Shown: positions 60,415 to 64,000 of the stretch, in pieces
Layout of the letters: each line of letters starts with the position of its first letter
Numbering within the stretch: the stretch's first letter is position 1
Assembly (NCBI GenBank): GCA_905182525.1
Contig: CAJJBV010000005.1
Location: forward strand, 62,001-126,000
From: Cryomorphaceae bacterium
GTDB taxonomy: Bacteria > Bacteroidota > Bacteroidia > Flavobacteriales_D > Parvicellaceae
DNA: 64,000 bases
Reading direction: 5' to 3'
Notes under the pieces: model-generated
Databases searched by the model: none
Seen by the model: the letters and a program-made list of their open reading frames with translations, nothing else
What the model was told of the DNA's origin: nothing
Program-made: the position numbers and the translations under genes

Positions 60415-61782
60415 TTATTTTTTTAGTGTGCTAAGATGTTTTTCAAATTTTTTCATTACCAACAGATGTGCTTTTGCTTGGGTAAATTTATAAACAAACC
60501 AAGGAAGCCTTGGTACAAATTCGTGAATTGCTGTTATTATATATTCTCCATCTAAAATAGATCTAAATTCTAGCCAACCTCGATTGGTTCGCTTGGTGAG
60601 AAATCCTCCAGTGATATAAAAAAGCTGCCTGTTATTATCACTTCGACTTTCTATATATTCCAACTGCAGAAGGCAAATTCCAAGAAATTTAAACTTTAAT
60701 AGTGCATTATTTTTCTCTGCTGATATAATACGACTAAATATTTTACTTAGCCACAAGGGATAAGATTGAGCAACCCAATGAGCAGTTTTTTTACCGGGAT
60801 TGGCAATTCTTTGAACACTTCGAACAGTATTTTTGTCCTTTGTTTGGGGAACACCAACTGGAAAAACAGGAATATTAATGGATTTATCTAGGGCTCTTTT
60901 TATGGTTTCTTTAATATTATAATCAGGTAAATTTTCTAAAATAACTTTTGACTTTAAAGTCATGTCATGTCTAAGACTTTCAATTAAAGGAGACACGAAA
61001 TTGGAATTAGAACCACTAAAAACACCTACCCACAACTTAGACATTCCCAATGAAAAAAATGGGACTGAGAAAATCCATCTTCTTTTCCCCATTTCAATAG
61101 CCGTAAGTTTTAACAAGTCCATATAAGTAATTACCTGTGAGCCACCAATTTCAATAGGAAAGTTAAAATATTTCTCATTTCCCATAATTTGGTCAATACA
61201 TTTTAAAGCAAACCTTAAATCAACAGGTTGGTTTTTTGATTTTGTCCACGTTGGACAAGCCATAACCGGAAGTTTTTCTACTAGTTTTTTTACAATTTTA
61301 AAAGATGACCCTCCTGGGCCAATAATAATGCCTGCTCTAATCGCTGTAAGTGGAGTTTTTCTAGATCCAAGGACCTGCTCTACTTCAAACCTAGACTTTA
61401 AATGTTTAGAAATATTTAAATCATCCTTTGGTAAAATTCCACCAACATATATAATGTGTTTTAAATTGCAGCTTTCCGCAGCTCTAGAAAAGTTATCTGC
61501 TAAAAGCAAATCTGTATCTTCAAAATTGCTTTGATTTAGCCTAGTTGAGGGCTGCATAGAGTGGACTAAATAAAGCGCATAATCAACCCCCTCTAGAGCG
61601 TTAACGCTACTAGAGATTGAAAATAAATCCACCATTCTCCATTCAATATCCGAATTTGGAGAAGGAGTTACTTTTTTTCTAGAAAGTGCAATTATATCGT
61701 ACTTGTCTTTGTAGGTTTCAATAAACCACCTACCAATAAATCCAGTTGCACCAGCAACAGCTAATTTTTTTTTAAGCGCCAA
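60415..61782 (-). CDS. NAD(P)-binding SDR-like protein with DUF2867-type C-terminus
   Basis: 455 residues with a TTG start. AVAGATGFIGRWFIETY is a GxxGxxG Rossmann motif; LVHSMQPSTRLNQSNFED, HIIYVGGILPKDDLN and IRAGIIIGPGGSSF mark an extended atypical SDR domain to about residue 280. The C-terminal 150 residues (TAHWVAQSYPLW, NRGWLEFRSILDGEYI) are consistent with a DUF2867-type domain. Substrate unknown. First gene of a five-gene operon. Confidence 0.82.
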   Translation of the reverse strand: MALKKKLAVAGATGFIGRWFIETYKDKYDIIALSRKKVTPSPNSDIEWRMVDLFSISSSVNALEGVDYALYLVHSMQPSTRLNQSNFEDTDLLLADNFSRAAESCNLKHIIYVGGILPKDDLNISKHLKSRFEVEQVLGSRKTPLTAIRAGIIIGPGGSSFKIVKKLVEKLPVMACPTWTKSKNQPVDLRFALKCIDQIMGNEKYFNFPIEIGGSQVITYMDLLKLTAIEMGKRRWIFSVPFFSLGMSKLWVGVFSGSNSNFVSPLIESLRHDMTLKSKVILENLPDYNIKETIKRALDKSINIPVFPVGVPQTKDKNTVRSVQRIANPGKKTAHWVAQSYPLWLSKIFSRIISAEKNNALLKFKFLGICLLQLEYIESRSDNNRQLFYITGGFLTKRTNRGWLEFRSILDGEYIITAIHEFVPRLPWFVYKFTQAKAHLLVMKKFEKHLSTLKK

Positions 61783-61911
61783 TATTTATTAATTTTAATA
61801 TTCATAAGATAGATATTATTGTGACTTAACATTAATAATTTATAGAATTTAATTAATCTTATTATAACTTCATTGAATATATGCTTTGAATAAAAAATTA
61901 TTATTTCAAAA

Positions 61912-62685
61912 ATGAAAATTATTATTTCACAGTTTTTCAAAGGAATTTATTTATATAAAAGGGCATTAAAATTTGTTTCCCATAACAAGTTACTTTACTT
62001 CTTTTTATTTCCACTTATTTTCAATTTGCTAATTTACTATTTAGGATTAGTTTTTTTTGATAATACAGTAGAAAACTTAAAAAATTCTTTAGTTAGTTAC
62101 TTTGCTAATTCATTACAATTTGAAAATACAATTTTTAATAAATTTCTTACAATTTCATTATGGTTGATGGCAAAATCGTTTTCTATTTTTTTCTTTTCTT
62201 TTTTTGGTGGTTACCTAACAATAATAGCCATGTCCCCAGTATTTACTTATCTATCAGAAAAGACATCTTCTATTAAAAATGGAATTACATACAATTTTAA
62301 TTTAATAAGATTTTTAAAAGATTTACGAAGAGCTATTTTAATAGCCTTTAGAAATATCTTTATTCAGTTTATTTTAATGACAATCCTATTTATTTTTGGT
62401 TTTTTCCCATTAATTGGTTGGCCTATCTCAATATTAGGAAACTTACTATTATCATCTTATTTCTATGGGTTTTCATTTATGGATTATTCCAACGAAAGAA
62501 ATAGACTTTCTTTCTCGGATTCAATTAGTTTAATAAGAAAAAACAAGGGTATGGCAATAGGATTGGGTTTTATCTTTTATTTGTGCTTATTTATACCAAT
62601 AGTTGGCGGTCTAGTCTCTAGTTTTTTAGCTATTATTTCGGTAGTATCGGCGACTATATTTATGGAAGAAACTAAAACTAGCTAG
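61912..62685 (+). CDS. EI24/CysZ-like membrane protein
   Basis: 257 residues with about four to six membrane segments and the family start SQFFKGIYLYKRALKFVSH. AMSPVFTYLSEKTSS and the long hydrophobic block GFFPLIGWPISILGNLLLS followed by YGFSFMDYSNERNRLSF are characteristic of EI24/CysZ-type proteins. CysZ takes up sulfate in some bacteria, but membership here does not prove this. Overlaps the TlpA-like gene convergently by 4 bp. Confidence 0.84.
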   Translation: MKIIISQFFKGIYLYKRALKFVSHNKLLYFFLFPLIFNLLIYYLGLVFFDNTVENLKNSLVSYFANSLQFENTIFNKFLTISLWLMAKSFSIFFFSFFGGYLTIIAMSPVFTYLSEKTSSIKNGITYNFNLIRFLKDLRRAILIAFRNIFIQFILMTILFIFGFFPLIGWPISILGNLLLSSYFYGFSFMDYSNERNRLSFSDSISLIRKNKGMAIGLGFIFYLCLFIPIVGGLVSSFLAIISVVSATIFMEETKTS

Positions 62686-63203
62686 AGAAGACTTTTAATT
62701 TTTCGAATCATTAAATTAAATTCTTTTTCTTCATAAAGGCGGGTTAAAAAAACAATTTCCCTGTTTTTATTTACTACAATATTTCTTGTTACTCCAGCTC
62801 CTTGAACTGTGAATTCTGAAAATACTTTACCATCTATATCATATGCGATAGGGTAGGTTACTCCAATTTTATTAATAAAAGCATCTACTTTTTCTTTAGA
62901 CTCCTTAGTATCTATTCCAATTAAAAGAAAATCTTCATTTTTAAATTGTTTCCAAACTTTCTCTTCTAGAGCGGGCATTTCTCTACGACAAACACTACAC
63001 CAAGACCCTGTAAACTGAATCACCACTACTTTGTCTTGAAAATTTTTATTAGTCCAAACCTCGCCGTTTCTCATTTGGAGTTTAATTTCCGGAATTTGAT
63101 CACCAAGTTTAACTTTGTATCCTCTATTTGTTTCGGTTTGACTGTTTACAAAACTAAAAAGCAACATAAAAAGTAAAAAAGTAAAAGTGTTTTTTATTAT
63201 CAT
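62682..63203 (-). CDS. TlpA-like periplasmic thioredoxin-family protein
   Basis: 173 residues. Signal peptide (FTFLLFMLLFSFVNSQ), then a thioredoxin fold with the redox motif TGSWCSVCRREMPAL (CxxC) near residue 73 and LLIGIDTKESKEKVDAF. Preceded by GDQIPEIKLQMRNGE, typical of TlpA/ResA-type proteins, and the cis-Pro region is replaced by VQGAGVTRNIVV. It should reduce or form disulfides in the periplasm. It is 3 bp downstream of the orphan T9SS tail described next. Confidence 0.9.
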   Translation of the reverse strand: MIIKNTFTFLLFMLLFSFVNSQTETNRGYKVKLGDQIPEIKLQMRNGEVWTNKNFQDKVVVIQFTGSWCSVCRREMPALEEKVWKQFKNEDFLLIGIDTKESKEKVDAFINKIGVTYPIAYDIDGKVFSEFTVQGAGVTRNIVVNKNREIVFLTRLYEEKEFNLMIRKIKSLL

Positions 63204-63206
63204 AAA

Positions 63207-63347
63207 TTAATGGGAAACAGTAATAATTTTAGAATTTTGAATGTCTCCATCTGCTAATTTAACCAAATAGCTACCATTAGGTAAATCCTGAATATTTATA
63301 GAATATGTGCCATTTAAATTTTTTTGTTTTATCTCTTGCTTATTCGA
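63207..63347 (-). pseudogene. Orphan T9SS type A sorting-domain remnant
   Basis: Forty-six in-frame codons and a stop read NLNGTYSINIQDLPNGSYLV then KLADGDIQNSKIITVSH, the second half of a T9SS C-terminal sorting domain. There is no start and no upstream domain in this frame, because a stop precedes it at 63348 and the TIGR03643 gene overlaps. It looks like the leftover 3' end of a deleted secreted-protein gene. Confidence 0.6.
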
Positions 63348-63604
63348 TTACCTGAAATCTGCTTTTGTCGGGAGGACTTAAAACGAAACCCATTATCATC
63401 TCTTAATGAGGAATGCTTTGTTTTTCTACCTTGAACGCGGGCTCTCCATTTTTTCCAATTTTTAAGAGTCATTTCTCTTTTCATTAGCATAATCACTTCT
63501 TTTTCAGTAATGTTAAATTGAAAAAGTATGGCTTCAAAAGGTGTCCTATCTTCCCAAGCCATTTCAATTATTCTATCTTTATCTATTTCGCTTAAATCGT
63601 TCAT
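63329..63604 (-). CDS. TIGR03643-family protein
   Basis: 91 residues from the ATG at 63604; a TTG lies 6 bp upstream. IDKDRIIEMAWEDRTPFEAI, KEVIMLMKREMTLKNWKKW and RVQGRKTKHSS lead to the closing SSRQKQISGNRISKR, which matches this short conserved family of unknown function. Basic and probably cytosolic. It follows the cytochrome gene by 6 bp. The end is intact, so the following T9SS fragment is not its continuation. Confidence 0.85.
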   Translation of the reverse strand: MNDLSEIDKDRIIEMAWEDRTPFEAILFQFNITEKEVIMLMKREMTLKNWKKWRARVQGRKTKHSSLRDDNGFRFKSSRQKQISGNRISKR

Positions 63605-63610
63605 TAACAA

Positions 63611-63985
63611 CTAATTATTTTTCATTCCATTTAATTTCCAACAGTCAATTTTTTCAATTAAAGTATCATTAAGAACATCGATTAAACTTGATGTTATTGC
63701 AGGCCTAAAGTCCTCATCATATGGCATAGTACCTGCCTTCATTTCAGAAATAGAGTGATTAATATTTGCAACTATACTCTCATAATCCTCTAAAATAACA
63801 CCAGCATAATTTACATTACTGTTGTGGCAACTGGTGCAATTATTTAAAAAAATGGACTTGATCTCTGTTTCAAACGAAGGGTTAGCCTCGCATGGCAAAG
63901 GCTCCATAGTTTTATCTTTGCTACAAGAAAATAATCCCTCAACAAAAAGGCAAAAAACAAAAGCGTATGTTACATTTAATTTCAT
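63611..63985 (-). CDS. c-type cytochrome-like lipoprotein
   Basis: 124 residues. FVFCLFVEGLFSCSKDK is a lipobox (Cys21). FETEIKSIFLNNCTSCHNSN holds the heme-binding CxxCH, and AGTMPYDEDFRPAI contains a candidate axial Met before a short C-terminal helix. This short domain is common in Bacteroidota, often next to larger respiratory or sensor proteins, none of which is visible here because the window ends 15 bp upstream of its ATG. Confidence 0.86.
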   Translation of the reverse strand: MKLNVTYAFVFCLFVEGLFSCSKDKTMEPLPCEANPSFETEIKSIFLNNCTSCHNSNVNYAGVILEDYESIVANINHSISEMKAGTMPYDEDFRPAITSSLIDVLNDTLIEKIDCWKLNGMKNN

Positions 63986-64000
63986 AAAATAAAGACTTAA

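Overview
The window looks like a piece of a Bacteroidota chromosome, most likely a marine or free-living member of the Flavobacteriia. The DNA is visibly AT-rich, and several secreted proteins end in a type IX secretion (T9SS) type A sorting domain. Several neighbourhoods match arrangements I know from this phylum: DUF4175 - HATPase - ybeY - mnmG, DUF4271 - hemD - rnpA - S41 peptidase, and ileS - DksA-like - lspA. TTG starts and very short or overlapping gene junctions are common. I found no rRNA, tRNA, CRISPR array, transposase, integrase or prophage gene.

Layout. 0-5.5 kb: a tripartite RND efflux operon (outer-membrane channel truncated by the window edge, membrane-fusion lipoprotein, pump). 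5.6-8.7 kb: an FAD amine oxidase, then queD-hemF-PaaD-like on the minus strand. 8.8-15.7 kb: DUF4175, ATPase-fold protein, ybeY, mnmG and a methyltransferase, with a perfect 16-bp parS palindrome just before mnmG and a weaker copy just after it. 15.8-19.2 kb: gpsA, idi, M28 peptidase and rpiB. 19.4-24.6 kb: a MORN-type repeat protein, rsmI and leuS. 24.6-30 kb: lspA, a DksA-like protein, ileS and trhO on the minus strand. 30.1-35 kb: DUF4271, hemD, rnpA, S41 peptidase and an O-antigen-ligase-like protein. 35-43 kb: rdgB, ddl, a badly broken membrane gene, a glycosyltransferase, rlmH, an NAD(P)-binding protein, a nucleotidyltransferase and gapN. 43-50.8 kb: a secreted PNGase F-like protein, a lipoprotein, a small HAD-fold protein, two small unknown genes, secreted endonuclease I, an MBL-fold hydrolase and a DUF5679 miniprotein. 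50.85-58.9 kb: one giant secreted repeat protein (about 8.1 kb). 59-64 kb: DoxX, a miniprotein, msrB, a pterin dehydratase and an SDR protein in one operon, then an EI24 protein, a TlpA-like thioredoxin, a TIGR03643 protein and a c-type cytochrome lipoprotein.

Sequence quality matters here. Single-base frame breaks interrupt genes that must be intact in a living cell (mnmG, leuS, ileS, ddl) as well as rdgB, the PNGase-like gene and the MBL gene. The membrane gene at 36.7-38.1 kb and the giant repeat gene carry many more. In each single-break gene the total length differs from a multiple of three by exactly one base, and the reading resumes mid-domain. I read most of these as consensus errors, not pseudogenes, and annotate each locus as one gene.

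The most interesting items are the pair of parS-like sites bracketing mnmG; the giant secreted protein, in which LTD-like and DUF1566/Lcl_C-like domains sit inside Ig-like repeat units instead of between them; and the large number of convergent gene pairs whose 3' ends overlap without a terminator.
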